Origin: Bacillota bacterium
Lineage (GTDB): Bacteria; Bacillota; Dethiobacteria; DTU022
Assembly (NCBI GenBank): GCA_033549065.1
Contig: JAWSUE010000010.1
Coordinates: 1-64,000 of the forward strand
DNA: 64,000 nucleotides
Reading direction: 5' to 3'
The translations under genes and the position numbers were made by a program. The notes below the pieces were generated by a model. The model searched no databases. It worked only from the letters and a program-made list of their open reading frames with translations, and was not told the DNA's origin. Shown one piece after another: positions 1-9,168 of this stretch (position 1 is its first letter; each line of letters begins with the position of its first letter).

Positions 1-142
1 TCATACTTAAATCCGTTGATTTTTCAGGGTTATCGCAACACGCTTCCCACTGTAGAACTTACTTTGGGAATTTACGTATTTGTTAAAACGAATAGGTATT
101 TATGTTTGATCTTACAGAAATTATTAGGGAGGACTGGTTTAA

Positions 143-904
143 ATGAGAATAATCAGTGGCAGATTAATCATCGGTTTGGCAGTACTGATTGTAGGGGTGC
201 TCTTACTGCTGAATAACTTAAACCTGGGTGTGGAGATAGAGATGAGCCAAATTCTACGGTTATGGCCGGTTATTCCGCTAATACTCGGTTTAAACTGGTT
301 GTTTCTCTCTTTCAGTTCAACCGGTTCAGCAGAGGGTAAAAAGATATATTTTTCCTGGGGTCAGTTTGTAACAGCCTTGATATTTATTGTATTCGGAGCA
401 ATTTATCTCGGCAGGAATTTAGGCCTTTTTGAAGTAGAGGTGCGGTTATTTTGGAACATCTTATGGCCGCTTGTCTTGATCCTGATCGGTATTAACCTTT
501 TAAAAGGTAAAACGTTCAGTGGTGTTAAGGGCGGTCGCTTTACTTTCCTTGGCGGCTCAAATGTCGGTAGCCCTCATCCTTGGAAACTGGAAAGCGGTAG
601 TTACTTTGCCCTTATGGGGGGCATAGAGATGGATCTGACTGCAGCGGAACTTGATGAAGGGGAAACAATTCTTGATTTAACGGCTGTCATGGGTGGAATT
701 GAAGTTAAAATTCCTCGTGATATGGCTGTCATATACGAAGGTTCGGTTGTCCTTGGCGGGGTAACATTTAAAGATCTGGAAGACGGGGGTATAGTTGCCG
801 GACGAAGGGTTGAAGATAACCTTACAGAAACAGCTTCCAAAGTGCTAAGGATTCAAGCCCGGGCTGTTATGGGTGGTATAGAAATTAAAGAAGCGAAATC
901 TTAA
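143..904 (+). CDS. LiaF-like membrane protein
   Basis: 253 aa. The N-terminal half has four hydrophobic segments (about residues 5-27, 37-55, 73-92, 102-119). Two are followed or preceded by the R/I-L-W-P motif common in LiaF/LiaI-type membrane domains. The C-terminal half (about 145-253) is soluble and carries three MGGIE motifs spaced along a beta-rich domain, as in the LiaF C-terminal domain (cell-wall-active antibiotic response). In Bacillus, LiaF restrains the LiaRS sensor kinase; no LiaRS pair is visible here, so the role in envelope sensing is inferred from the family only. The start is supported by AGGGAGGA about 9 nt upstream. Its last bases overlap the stop of the convergent Mur ligase gene. 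Confidence 0.7.
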   Translation: MRIISGRLIIGLAVLIVGVLLLLNNLNLGVEIEMSQILRLWPVIPLILGLNWLFLSFSSTGSAEGKKIYFSWGQFVTALIFIVFGAIYLGRNLGLFEVEVRLFWNILWPLVLILIGINLLKGKTFSGVKGGRFTFLGGSNVGSPHPWKLESGSYFALMGGIEMDLTAAELDEGETILDLTAVMGGIEVKIPRDMAVIYEGSVVLGGVTFKDLEDGGIVAGRRVEDNLTETASKVLRIQARAVMGGIEIKEAKS

Positions 905-2439
905 ATTCCGGCTACCCTGTTTTTTAAGGCGGCAAATACCTTGAGTTCAGGAAGATCAGGCCTCAACTGGTGAATCTGGTTCAGGCATACCGAAGCACCG
1001 TAATCCATACCCTGGCATCCTGCTAACAGCAGGATATCGCCGGGGTTTGTTTCTTCCAGCCCCTGTGCGATCGCTTCTGAAAGATTGTCATGTATTACTG
1101 TTTCGATCCCGGCTTCGCTCATAACCTGCCTGTAAACGTCACGTTCTTCGTGAGTAACCAGATCTTTTTCCCCAACAAAATCACAACTGGTGGTAGCTAT
1201 TACATGATCCAAATTAAGCAGTTTAGCCCAGTGAACTATCGCTTCCGCATTTTCACGATTTACCGTTACTCCACGACTGCCCCTTATTGCATATACCAGG
1301 TGTAATTTTTTGTAGTCCATCATCTGGAGGGTTTCCAGGGTAACATGAATGTTTCCACTGTTGGCGAAGTGATCATCAATTACTTTGAAGTCATCTTCAA
1401 AGATAAGTTCAAAACGGCGTTCAACCCCCCTGAAATTCTTCAGAGCACTCTGAATGACCGGAACAGGTATATCCTGCAATAAGGCTACAAGTATGGCTGC
1501 CATGGCATTGTAGACGCTGTGCAGACCCAGCACAGAAAGTTCAATCGCAAAGGTTTCCGGTTTTACATGCAGCGGTTTGGTTTCCTCTTGGTTTTTCACT
1601 TCCACAATAAAACATGCCCTGCCGGTGCTGAGATCCAGTTCGTGAACCAGGCAGTCGGCATCGCGGTTTTTAATCCCATAGGTAAATGTTTTTGCCTTTG
1701 TTTCTCCAACCAGAGACGCGGTGTAGGGGCAGTCCATATTAAAGACAGCAAACTGGGCTTCTGTTGCTTCGCGGGCCAGGCTCGATTTTGCTTTGAAATA
1801 AGCCTCAAATGAGCCATGCAGATCAATATGTTCACGACTTATATTGTTGATAACTATAGTATTAAAATCAACGCTTCCGACCCTTTTAAGTTCAAGACCG
1901 GATGAAGAAACTTCCATAACCGCATGAGTGACCTTTTGCTCAACCATTTCGTTAAAATAGCCGTGTAAATCAAGAGATTCTGGAGTGGTTAGTTCAGCTG
2001 CCCGAATAGTTTTGCCGGTCTTAACGATAACCGTTCCGACCAGTCCTGTATTGAATCCATATTCTTCAAAAATTGCGTTGATCATGTAAGTGGTTGTTGT
2101 TTTGCCATTTGTGGCGGTAACCCCCGTCAGGTTAAACTTTTTTGAAGGATGATCATAGTATTTATCGGTAAGGGCAGCAAGAGCCCGGCGTGAATCGGCA
2201 ACCTGGTACTGCGGGATTGCAAGATCTTTCCGAAACTCTTCAACCACAGCGGCAACTGCACCATTTTCCCGGGCTTGATCAAGAAAAAGATGACCGTCTG
2301 TTTTATATCCTCTGATACAGACAAAAAGATTACCGGGTTGAACTCTTCCGGAATGATAGGCCAATCCTGATATTTTGATATTTCCGGCATAAATAGAATC
2401 CAAAACATCAACGGCTTCTAATAATTTCTGCAGTTTCAA
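901..2439 (-). CDS. murE: MurE-like Mur ligase (divergent)
   Basis: 512 aa. Mur ligase fold: an N-terminal domain with the MurE-type S-x-R-V-x-P-G-N-L-F-V pattern (about 30-40), an ATP P-loop TATNGKTTTT at 108-117, TTPE at 151-154, SREHIDLHG near 201-209, and a C-terminal ligase domain from about 338 (GVERRFE). Family members add the third amino acid to UDP-MurNAc-Ala-Glu in peptidoglycan synthesis. Odd points: the DNPR loop that recognises diaminopimelate is absent (the equivalent stretch reads TTSCDFVGEKD), the late GKGHE motif is replaced by GCQGMDYG (474-481), and the DYAHTP-type motif reads DDHFANSG (355-362). The substrate is therefore uncertain. The gene stands alone, not in a dcw cluster. 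GGAGAGG lies upstream of the ATG. The family is clear; murE itself is tentative. Confidence 0.75.
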   Translation of the reverse strand: MKLQKLLEAVDVLDSIYAGNIKISGLAYHSGRVQPGNLFVCIRGYKTDGHLFLDQARENGAVAAVVEEFRKDLAIPQYQVADSRRALAALTDKYYDHPSKKFNLTGVTATNGKTTTTYMINAIFEEYGFNTGLVGTVIVKTGKTIRAAELTTPESLDLHGYFNEMVEQKVTHAVMEVSSSGLELKRVGSVDFNTIVINNISREHIDLHGSFEAYFKAKSSLAREATEAQFAVFNMDCPYTASLVGETKAKTFTYGIKNRDADCLVHELDLSTGRACFIVEVKNQEETKPLHVKPETFAIELSVLGLHSVYNAMAAILVALLQDIPVPVIQSALKNFRGVERRFELIFEDDFKVIDDHFANSGNIHVTLETLQMMDYKKLHLVYAIRGSRGVTVNRENAEAIVHWAKLLNLDHVIATTSCDFVGEKDLVTHEERDVYRQVMSEAGIETVIHDNLSEAIAQGLEETNPGDILLLAGCQGMDYGASVCLNQIHQLRPDLPELKVFAALKNRVAGI

Positions 2440-2526
2440 ATTTATATACCCGACCTCTCCGGAAATTCTTTGTTTCCCAGCAACAATTCTTCAATACAGA
2501 ATAAACTCCTTCTTCAAGGATAGTAA

Positions 2527-2553
2527 AAGAACCCACCGCTCAAGTGGGTTCTT
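2527..2553 (-). terminator. Terminator after ferredoxin gene
   Basis: AAGAACCCAC and GTGGGTTCTT form a perfect 10-bp stem with a 7-nt loop. Read on the minus strand the stem is followed by a short T run. It lies 26 nt after the ferredoxin stop and upstream of the Mur ligase gene, so it should separate the two transcripts. Confidence 0.8.
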
Positions 2554-2578
2554 AGAATGATTATAACGCAGGATTAAC

Positions 2579-2764
2579 TTACTCGGAAATCTCAATCGAT
2601 TCGGTAGGGCATTCCTCAGCCGCTTCGCGAACCTTTTCTTCATGTTCTGCCGGAACCGGGTTTACTTTCACCTCAGCTTTTTCATCACCAAGTTCAAAAA
2701 CCTCAGGACAGATATCCTCGCAGATGCCACAGGCGCTGCAATCGTCGTTTACTTTAACCTCCAT
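2579..2764 (-). CDS. Single-cluster [4Fe-4S] ferredoxin
   Basis: 61 aa, acidic. Cysteines C9, C12 and C15 (C-x2-C-x2-C) together with C52 in ECPT match the one-cluster [4Fe-4S] ferredoxins of Thermotoga and many Clostridia; C19 is extra and need not be a ligand. It would act as a soluble one-electron carrier for the ferredoxin-dependent enzymes elsewhere in the window (Kor, AOR, Rnf), which is inference. AAGGAGG sits 8-9 nt upstream of the ATG. It is monocistronic: a strong terminator follows and a long AT-rich gap precedes it. Confidence 0.92.
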   Translation of the reverse strand: MEVKVNDDCSACGICEDICPEVFELGDEKAEVKVNPVPAEHEEKVREAAEECPTESIEISE

Positions 2765-3178
2765 GCCGATGCCTCCTTAAATTAAAAATATAGATATTAC
2801 CAATTAAATATTATTCGCTAGTTATTTTGTTTTCCCTCTTTTTTTCCCTCTTTTTTATGAGTAAAGATGTTAAGTGATAAATCAATTATTGTGCCATCTA
2901 TTTTTTAAGAAATTGAACTCTAAGTTATGGTTACCACTGGCGAATTTTGTGGAAAATTGGTTCGGTCCATAGGTATAAAGGAATTTACCTGTGGATAACC
3001 CTGTGCATATTGTGAGTAGAACAGATATTTGCCTTTTAAAAATGTTTTGTTTTGGGGCATAAATCTTTTTTCAATTTATTTTTGGTTACATAATTAATTA
3101 GTAATATTCTCCAGAAACGATTGCTAATTAATGGTGTTTGTGTTATTAATATTATTAATTATTTGGGGAGGTGCGTCA
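2765..3178. other. AT-rich intergenic stretch, no gene seen
   Basis: A 414-bp AT-rich gap between the ferredoxin gene (leftward) and the tiny lipoprotein gene (rightward). It must hold the promoters of both. A single TGTGGATAA (2990-2998; TTATCCACA on the other strand) matches a DnaA box and TTGTGGAAA lies nearby, but there is no cluster of boxes and no dnaA/dnaN context. I see no open frame with a ribosome binding site apart from the one starting at 3179. Confidence 0.5.
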
Positions 3179-3259
3179 ATGAGAAGAATTAATCTATTAT
3201 TTTTAGCCCTTATGCTGCTAAGTCTGCTGCTTGTTTCCGGGTGTTTTCCCAGCACCTGA
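3179..3259 (+). CDS. Tiny lipoprotein, 26 aa
   Basis: A very short frame with strong translation signals: GGGGAGG at 3165-3171 and ATG 7 nt later. The product has two Arg, a hydrophobic stretch and a lipobox L-V-S-G-C (Cys at residue 22), followed by only F-P-S-T before the TGA. It looks like a lipoprotein signal peptide whose mature part is a lipidated five-residue stub. A hairpin terminator follows at 3314. No homolog is recognised. It could be a real micropeptide, the source of a signal-peptide-derived pheromone, or a remnant of a longer lipoprotein gene. Confidence 0.6.
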   Translation: MRRINLLFLALMLLSLLLVSGCFPST

Positions 3260-3313
3260 TAAATATTGATCATTGAACCGGTTCGGTTCTAAAAATCTGT
3301 GAACATGCAAGTA

Positions 3314-3339
3314 GGGGTGTTCGTTATCGTGAACGCCCC
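3314..3339 (+). terminator. Terminator between convergent genes
   Basis: GGGGTGTTC and GAACGCCCC pair (one G-T wobble) around an 8-nt loop, followed on the plus strand by a T-rich ATTTGTATTT. It lies after the tiny lipoprotein gene and 31 nt beyond the stop of the convergent M24 peptidase gene, so it may serve both directions. Confidence 0.6.
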
Positions 3340-3370
3340 ATTTGTATTTAATACCGTGAGATCTGTTTAA

Positions 3371-4546
3371 TCAAAGTATTTCAAGCTGATCACTATAATC
3401 AGTCAACTGTTCCAGCTTGCTGCAGCCTACAACAAATGTATCTTCTATACCGACTGTGCCCTCACCGGGGAAGATGAATTTTGGTTCCAGGGCAAAAACC
3501 ATTCCTTCTTCCAGGAGGTGATCAACACCCCTGGCGATTACCGGGAGCTCATCTAACTCCAAGCCTACCCCGTGACCGACGAAATTTACTTTTTCAACAT
3601 AACCCATAAAATGATTGGCCAGGCCGGCTTGTGCGGCCAGTTCTTCAGCTTTATCGTAAAGAAGGTTTGCGGCTGTGCCCGGCTTTCCCATCTCGATTAA
3701 ACTGTGCTTGATTTTTAAAGCCTGGTTGTATGCTTCTACAAGATGCGGTGATGGAGAACCCAGTGAGAATATACGGGTTTGATCAACCATGTAACCGCCG
3801 TATACGCTCACGAAATCAACCAATATCGGTTCGTTGTTGCTGATTATAGAAATACCGGCTCCCTGGGGAAAAGACGGATTCAATCCGGAACCGCCGGTCG
3901 GGCCATCGAAAAAGGTAACTGCAGCGGCATTTCCCCCGGTCATAATATGACCGTAATAAAGTTCCTGGTTAAAGCCACGCATCCGTACGGAGCCCTGATG
4001 GCCCAGTTTGCGGGCGTGTTGTTCCAGCAGGGAAGCTAATTCTATTTCTGTCATTCCTTTTCTGATCACAGCTTTGGCGTGTTCAAGAACCGAGCGGCTG
4101 ATATCGGCTGCCTTTTTCATCAACTCTATTTCATGAGGGGATTTAACAGATCTGACCTGGCGGATTAGCATGGAGATATCTGCCAACTGAAACCCATTTA
4201 ACAATTTCTTGTAACGGAAGTAAAGGTTGGCGGGAAGAACATCGGCTTCAACGCCGATTCTGCTTCCCGCGGGAATTTCGCTGTTGATTAATTCAAACAG
4301 CTTGTCCCAACCGGTAAAGGGGATTACATTCTCCAAAGAGCTTTCTTCCCTGGCCCGGGTTAACGACTTCCGGACAATAAGTGAAGGTTCTCCATCTAAC
4401 GGTATAAAAAGATGGGCGTTTTGACCGGTTCCGCTGAAATAAAAAAGATCGGCTCGTTGAATGATCAGGGCTGCGGCAACATCAGCTTTTTTCATCTCTG
4501 CTTTTAATTTGGTTAATCGCTTTTTTAACTCTTCAAAAGGTGTCAT
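3371..4546 (-). CDS. M24 family Xaa-Pro peptidase
   Basis: 391 aa, two domains. The N-terminal creatinase-like domain spans about 1-130 and the pita-bread metallopeptidase domain about 138-391. All five metal ligands can be placed: D244 and D255 (in VDFVSVYGG and MVDQTR), H325 (VGHGVG), E354 (ALEPKF) and E368 (GIEDTF). The family removes N-terminal residues before proline (aminopeptidase P) or splits Xaa-Pro dipeptides (prolidase). Length and architecture fit a PepQ/YpdF-like cytosolic enzyme, but substrate choice cannot be read from sequence. AAGGAGGG lies 5-6 nt upstream of the ATG. The gene follows the terminator of the fad operon and is probably transcribed alone. Confidence 0.85.
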   Translation of the reverse strand: MTPFEELKKRLTKLKAEMKKADVAAALIIQRADLFYFSGTGQNAHLFIPLDGEPSLIVRKSLTRAREESSLENVIPFTGWDKLFELINSEIPAGSRIGVEADVLPANLYFRYKKLLNGFQLADISMLIRQVRSVKSPHEIELMKKAADISRSVLEHAKAVIRKGMTEIELASLLEQHARKLGHQGSVRMRGFNQELYYGHIMTGGNAAAVTFFDGPTGGSGLNPSFPQGAGISIISNNEPILVDFVSVYGGYMVDQTRIFSLGSPSPHLVEAYNQALKIKHSLIEMGKPGTAANLLYDKAEELAAQAGLANHFMGYVEKVNFVGHGVGLELDELPVIARGVDHLLEEGMVFALEPKFIFPGEGTVGIEDTFVVGCSKLEQLTDYSDQLEIL

Positions 4547-4587
4547 TATACCCTCCTTACATAAAATAATATCATAAAGAATAAAGA

Positions 4588-4614
4588 GGGGACACCTTTT
4601 AATAAGGTGTCCCC
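4588..4614 (-). terminator. Terminator of the fad operon
   Basis: GGGGACACCTT and AAGGTGTCCCC form a perfect 11-bp stem with a 5-nt loop, followed on the minus strand by the T-rich tract TCTTTATTCTTTAT. It lies 56 nt beyond the thiolase stop and before the M24 peptidase start. Confidence 0.88.
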
Positions 4615-4669
4615 AGAAATTATAAAACCTTGGTTTAATGTAATTACCCAGTGAAAAAGCGGTTGTTAT

Positions 4670-5848
4670 TTATGCAAGCTCGAATAATCCGGCTGCTCCC
4701 ATACCTCCGCCGATGCACATTGAAACTACGCCATATTTTGTTTTGCGGCGCAGCATTTCATGTAATAACGTGGCAGTGAGCTTTGCTCCGGTGCAGCCCA
4801 GGGGGTGTCCCAGGGCAATTGCCCCACCGTTAACGTTTACAATATCCGGATTGAGATCCAGTTCACGCATACAGTAGAGAGCCTGGGAAGCGAAAGCTTC
4901 ATTTAATTCAAAAAGGCCGATATCTGCAATTTTTTTACCGGTCAGTTCCATCAGCTTTGGAATGGCCACTGCCGGACCGATCCCCATTATTTCCGGCGGA
5001 CACCCGGCGACTGCAAAACCGCGGAATACGGCAATTGGTTTAAGGCCCATTGCGGCTGCCTTTTCAGCAGACATGACCACAGCGGCAGCGGCGCCATCAC
5101 TTGTTTGTGATGAATTGCCCGCTGTAACACTACCCTTAACGTGAAATGCCGGACGAAGTTTGGATAGCGCCTCAAGAGTTGTGTCCGGACGGACTCCTTC
5201 ATCGACTTCGAAGATTGACTCTTTTTCCGCAATCTTGTTATCGGAGTCTACATATCGGTCGATAATTTTCAAAGGAACAATCTCATCCTTGAAACGTCCT
5301 TCTTTGATCGCTGCTGTTGCTTTCTGATGGCTGGTAAGCCCGAATTTATCCTGATCTTCGCGGGATATATTAAACCTCTGTGCAACGTTTTCTGCGGTTA
5401 TGCCCATAGGGGTGTAGGTTTCGATGTGGTTATCTACAAGCTCAGGGCTGGGAGCCAGTTTGTTGCCGCCCATGGGAACGATGCTCATACTTTCGACTCC
5501 ACCGGCGACAATAACATCAGCAAAACCGCACATGATCCTTTCAGCAGCCAGAGCGATTGACTGCAGTCCCGATGAGCAGAAGCGGTTTACAGTCTGACCC
5601 GGAACACTATCGGGTAAACCTGCCTGCAGGGCAACAATCCTGCCCAGGTTCATGCCCTGTTCAGCTTCGGGGAAGGAACAGCCAAGAATAACATCTTCTA
5701 TTTCAGCAGGATCCAGCCCCTTGGCTCTGGCGACAGCTTCTTTAACTACTACCGATCCCATATAATCGGGACGGGTAAAGCGCAGTGAACCTTTTGGAGC
5801 CCTGCCAACTGCGGTCCTGACACTGGAAACAATTACAGCTTCTTTCAT
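4670..5848 (-). CDS. fadA: Thiolase (acetyl-CoA acyltransferase)
   Basis: 392 aa, the full length of type II thiolases. The acyl-accepting cysteine is C91 in [10 protein letters not shown]. The catalytic His is H348 in GHPLGCTGA, and the second cysteine is C378 in MCIGGGMG; the NEAFA motif is also present. It performs the last step of beta-oxidation (3-ketoacyl-CoA + CoA to acetyl-CoA + shortened acyl-CoA) or the reverse condensation. It starts 17 bp after the fused dehydrogenase/hydratase gene, with AGGAGGAGG upstream of the ATG, so it is in one operon with it under the FadR-like regulator. That makes fatty acid oxidation more likely than butyrate formation, although both directions are possible in syntrophic anaerobes. 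Confidence 0.92.
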   Translation of the reverse strand: MKEAVIVSSVRTAVGRAPKGSLRFTRPDYMGSVVVKEAVARAKGLDPAEIEDVILGCSFPEAEQGMNLGRIVALQAGLPDSVPGQTVNRFCSSGLQSIALAAERIMCGFADVIVAGGVESMSIVPMGGNKLAPSPELVDNHIETYTPMGITAENVAQRFNISREDQDKFGLTSHQKATAAIKEGRFKDEIVPLKIIDRYVDSDNKIAEKESIFEVDEGVRPDTTLEALSKLRPAFHVKGSVTAGNSSQTSDGAAAAVVMSAEKAAAMGLKPIAVFRGFAVAGCPPEIMGIGPAVAIPKLMELTGKKIADIGLFELNEAFASQALYCMRELDLNPDIVNVNGGAIALGHPLGCTGAKLTATLLHEMLRRKTKYGVVSMCIGGGMGAAGLFELA

Positions 5849-5865
5849 ACTGGTTACCTCCTCCT

Positions 5866-8274
5866 TTAATTCCTCAAGGGCTTGCCTGTTGTGAGAATAT
5901 GGCTGATTCGCTCATGTGTTTTCTCCTCACCAACAAGCCGCAAGAATGCTTCTCTTTCAATATCCAGCAGGTATTGTTCACTGACCAGAGAATCAGGTTT
6001 AATATTGCCGCCACAGAGGACAAACGCTATTTCGTTTGCTATTTTCATATCATGTTCACTAATGTAGCCGCCCCAGAACATGTTCTGAACACCCGCTTTG
6101 AATGCGGCCAGGCCATATTCGCCGATAACCTTAATCGGTTTCGGACGCGGCGGTTCATAACCTTCAAGAACCATGGCCAGTACTGTGTTTTTTGCATCAT
6201 GGAGCAGGTAATCCTGATTAACGGTAACTTTATCCGTTGGCCTGAGGAAACCCAGTTCCTGGGCATGGCGGGCACTGGTTGCAACGGTGGCCATAGCTAT
6301 AGCTTCGAAAGCTTTTTGAACATAAGGTAGCCTGTCTACCTTGGTGTCATCCCTCAATCCTTCAGTAAAACGTATCAACAGCTCTTTATTGCCGCCCCAA
6401 CCGGGCAGAATGCCGACACCCATTTCAACCTGCCCCATGTAGGTTTCTGCTGCAGCATGGATCCGGTCGCAGTGCAGCACTATTTCCATGCCTCCGCCTA
6501 AGGTCATCTGGAAAGGTGCTCCGACCACAGGGATTTTTGAGTACTTGATGGCCATAAAGGCATCCTGTCCCGACTTAATAGCACTTTCCAGCATTTCCCA
6601 TTCTCCACCCTGGGCAGCCATCATGATCAAAGCAACATTTGCACCAACACAGAAGTTCGATTCCTGATTGCCGACTACCATGCCAATATAGTTTTTCTGG
6701 GCTTCTTCTACAGCCTGGTGAACCATTTCAATGAACATGGGTGAGGCAGCCTGGCGAGGGCTGTGCATTTCTAAACAGCATACTCCATCACCCATATCGA
6801 TCAGGCTGGCATCATCATTGCCGATTATCAGTTTGCCCTGTTTTTTCAGAGCAGGCAGGCTGATAATTTCCGGACTGACCGGAACGGGTTTGTAGTTTTT
6901 ACTGGCGAAATCATAGTAGGATCGTTTGCCTGTTTCATCTTCCATGTAAAAACTCTCGAAGCCTTTTTCGAGCATTTCTACCACATTTGCCGGTATATTT
7001 TCACCCTCATTCTTCATCCGTTCTACACTTTCCCTGACTCCGATGGCATCCCAGGTTTCAAATGGTCCTAATTTATGATTGAATCCCCAGGTTATTGCCC
7101 GATCGACGTTAACTATGTCATCCGATATTTCTGGTATCATTGAAGCACTGTATAGCAGCTGTTTTTTGGTTAAATTCCAGGCAAATTTTCCAGCCTTATC
7201 ATCTGAGTCGATGAGCATCTTAAAACCGGTAACCAACTCTTCATGTTTGGTTTTGCCAAGAATTTCGAAGCGTGGTTTCTCTTTTGGCCGGTATTCCATA
7301 TTTTCATAATCTAGGACAAATATTTCAGAACCGGCTTCACCCTTAACTTTTTTATAGAAACCCTGTTTCGTTTTATCTCCCAACATCTTGCCATCAACCA
7401 TTTTTTGTAGTAGTTCTGGTATATTGAATACTTCCTTTTCTTCCGGATTTGTTGTTTTTTCATATACTGTACGTGCAACATGACAAAAAGTATCTAACCC
7501 GACAAGATCAAGTAAACGGAAAGAAGCCATTTTGGGTCGTCCCATTGGCGGCCCGGTAATGGTATCGACTTCTTCAACAGTCATTTTTTCTTCTAACATT
7601 AACTTGACAGCATATACCCCACCGAAAGTACCGATTCTGTTGGCTATGAAATTCGGGGTATCCTTGGCAAAAACCACACCTTTGCCGAGTACTTTCTCAC
7701 AGAAGCGGTGCATATACTTCAGGACTTCATCCGTTGTTTCTTTACAGGGGATAATTTCTAATAATTTCATATAACGGGGTGGGTTAAAAAAGTGAGTTCC
7801 CAAAAAGTACTTGCGAAATTCAGCTGAATTCTCTGATACCATTTCGTTAATGGAGAGACCCGAAGTGTTTGAGGAAACAATCGTCCCAGGAGCCCAGTTT
7901 TCTTCAACCTGCTTGAATACCTTCTTCTTGATATCCATATTTTCGACGATTACTTCAATTATCCAGTCAACATCTTTGAGCTTCGCCATATCATCTTCGA
8001 AGTTACCGGGTGTGATCAGTTCTATAGTTGACTGGCGGTATAGTGGAGCAGGTTTTTGTTTGAGCAGGGCTTCCTTGCCACTTGCAGACAAGCGATTGCG
8101 AACTTCCGGACTGTTAAGGGTTAAACCTTTTTTCTCTTCCTCCGGAAGCAGCTCACGGGGGACAATATCAAGCAGGTAAACCGGAATTCCCACGTTGGCG
8201 AGGTGGGCAGCAATGGTGGCACCCATAACTCCGGCACCTAAAACAGCAGCCTTACGAATTTCTTTCAAGGCCAT
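5866..8274 (-). CDS. fadN: 3-Hydroxyacyl-CoA dehydrogenase/enoyl-CoA hydratase
   Basis: 802 aa from the preferred start. Domain order: NAD-binding 3-hydroxyacyl-CoA dehydrogenase first ([12 protein letters not shown] Rossmann motif near residues 11-22, [17 protein letters not shown]), a second dehydrogenase-type helical domain (about 300-430), then a crotonase-type hydratase domain (about 480-720). This is the Bacillus FadN order, the reverse of proteobacterial FadB. It would convert enoyl-CoA to 3-hydroxyacyl-CoA to 3-ketoacyl-CoA, which the next gene product cleaves. Start choice: an ATG seven codons upstream (8295) is in frame, but AGAAGGAGG lies inside that stretch, 7 nt before the ATG at 8274. 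The sequence [28 protein letters not shown] carries the hydratase active-site region. Confidence 0.9.
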   Translation of the reverse strand: MALKEIRKAAVLGAGVMGATIAAHLANVGIPVYLLDIVPRELLPEEEKKGLTLNSPEVRNRLSASGKEALLKQKPAPLYRQSTIELITPGNFEDDMAKLKDVDWIIEVIVENMDIKKKVFKQVEENWAPGTIVSSNTSGLSINEMVSENSAEFRKYFLGTHFFNPPRYMKLLEIIPCKETTDEVLKYMHRFCEKVLGKGVVFAKDTPNFIANRIGTFGGVYAVKLMLEEKMTVEEVDTITGPPMGRPKMASFRLLDLVGLDTFCHVARTVYEKTTNPEEKEVFNIPELLQKMVDGKMLGDKTKQGFYKKVKGEAGSEIFVLDYENMEYRPKEKPRFEILGKTKHEELVTGFKMLIDSDDKAGKFAWNLTKKQLLYSASMIPEISDDIVNVDRAITWGFNHKLGPFETWDAIGVRESVERMKNEGENIPANVVEMLEKGFESFYMEDETGKRSYYDFASKNYKPVPVSPEIISLPALKKQGKLIIGNDDASLIDMGDGVCCLEMHSPRQAASPMFIEMVHQAVEEAQKNYIGMVVGNQESNFCVGANVALIMMAAQGGEWEMLESAIKSGQDAFMAIKYSKIPVVGAPFQMTLGGGMEIVLHCDRIHAAAETYMGQVEMGVGILPGWGGNKELLIRFTEGLRDDTKVDRLPYVQKAFEAIAMATVATSARHAQELGFLRPTDKVTVNQDYLLHDAKNTVLAMVLEGYEPPRPKPIKVIGEYGLAAFKAGVQNMFWGGYISEHDMKIANEIAFVLCGGNIKPDSLVSEQYLLDIEREAFLRLVGEEKTHERISHILTTGKPLRN

Positions 8275-8333
8275 TAAAATACCTCCTTCTGACATTAAAT
8301 AGGATTCGATAACGGCGGAGAGATTGTTTATGT

Positions 8334-8915
8334 TTAATGCAGTCCTCTCAGCAGCAGGTCGAATACAGGTTTTCTAAGTTCGGTCAGGTCGTAAGGTTTG
8401 CTTGACATGACCCAACAGGTTACAACTTCATCGATTGCACCGAATATAACTTTTCTGGCTGTCCTGGTATTCAAGCCAATTCTGAAAAGACCTTCATTCT
8501 TTCCTTCCTCGATCACCTCCTCGATCAGTCGAAAGTAGTTCATCAGCGGTTTTGAAATTCCTTCGTTAATTGTTTTATCGATCTGTCTTAGCTCAATTTG
8601 GGTTACCCTTGCCTGGTCATGTTTCTGCCCCAGGGTTGTCAGATGGTAATTTATAATGGAACTTAACTTTTGATCTGCAGAAGAGCAGTGTACAAGTTCA
8701 GAGCGAAGTCCACTTACAAAATTGTTCATCAGGTTTTGGAAAAGAGAAATTAACAGGTCTTCTTTATTTTTAAAATAGATATAGACGGTTCCATCGGCAA
8801 CTCCGGCCTCACGGGCAATGTCTGCCACCCGGGTACGGTGATAACCGGTTTTGGCAAAGGTTTTTACTGCTGCTTCCAAAATAACCTGGTATTTATCTCC
8901 GGTCCGTCTGGCCAA
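8334..8915 (-). CDS. fadR: TetR-family fatty acid regulator, FadR-like
   Basis: About 193 aa. The N-terminal HTH reads VADIAREAGVADGTVYIYFKNKEDLL, very close to Bacillus FadR, and the ligand domain keeps Q-x-E-L-R-Q and the late FGAIDEVVTCWVM stretch. Bacillus FadR represses beta-oxidation genes and is released by long-chain acyl-CoA. It is the first gene of the fadR-fadN-fadA operon (59 bp to fadN). Start choice: an ATG at 8930 gives five more residues but has no ribosome binding site; GGGAGG at 8926-8921 fits a TTG at 8915. The palindrome at 8933-8950 just upstream matches the FadR operator, which suggests autoregulation of the whole operon. Confidence 0.85.
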   Translation of the reverse strand: MARRTGDKYQVILEAAVKTFAKTGYHRTRVADIAREAGVADGTVYIYFKNKEDLLISLFQNLMNNFVSGLRSELVHCSSADQKLSSIINYHLTTLGQKHDQARVTQIELRQIDKTINEGISKPLMNYFRLIEEVIEEGKNEGLFRIGLNTRTARKVIFGAIDEVVTCWVMSSKPYDLTELRKPVFDLLLRGLH

Positions 8916-8932
8916 ATTTGCCTCCCGCATAG

Positions 8933-8950
8933 TGAATGAATACTCATTCG
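8933..8950. promoter_or_regulatory. FadR-type operator
   Basis: TGAATGAATACTCATTCG is a palindrome (GAATGA, 4 nt, TCATTC). It agrees with the Bacillus FadR box TGAATGAMTANTCATTCA at every position except the last base. It lies immediately upstream of the fadR-like start, where bound repressor would block the operon promoter. Confidence 0.85.
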
Positions 8951-9056
8951 TTTTCAGTTATTGTATATTATTTTGAAATAATAAGCAAGAGTTATCGCAA
9001 TTATTTGTAACTGTTGTATCTATTTTTTTTATATGGTAATATATTATTGCTTTTGG

Positions 9057-9077
9057 CGCCTGTGTTTAGGCGTTTTT
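9057..9077 (+). terminator. Hairpin plus T run ahead of tig
   Basis: CGCCT and AGGCG pair around a 6-nt loop and are followed by TTTTT. It sits in the 253-bp gap between the divergent fadR-like gene and tig, about 90 nt before the tig start and in the tig direction. A promoter upstream of it would make it a leader attenuator; otherwise it has no obvious gene to terminate. The stem is short. Confidence 0.4.
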
Positions 9078-9168
9078 ATTATTGCCCAGCACAGAGGCGT
9101 ATTTTGCAATTTAACCTGGATAATAATCGTTTCAGATTTAACTTTTTATGGTAAGGAGAGGAAAGGAA

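Noticed and set aside
16-216. Short open frame overlapping the start of the LiaF-like gene
   Set aside because: No family pattern and no ribosome binding site; the overlapping LiaF-like frame has both.
2941-3010. DnaA box TGTGGATAA and a similar nearby word, possible replication origin
   Set aside because: Only one perfect box, no cluster, no AT-unwinding repeat with dnaA or dnaN nearby. Single boxes occur by chance.
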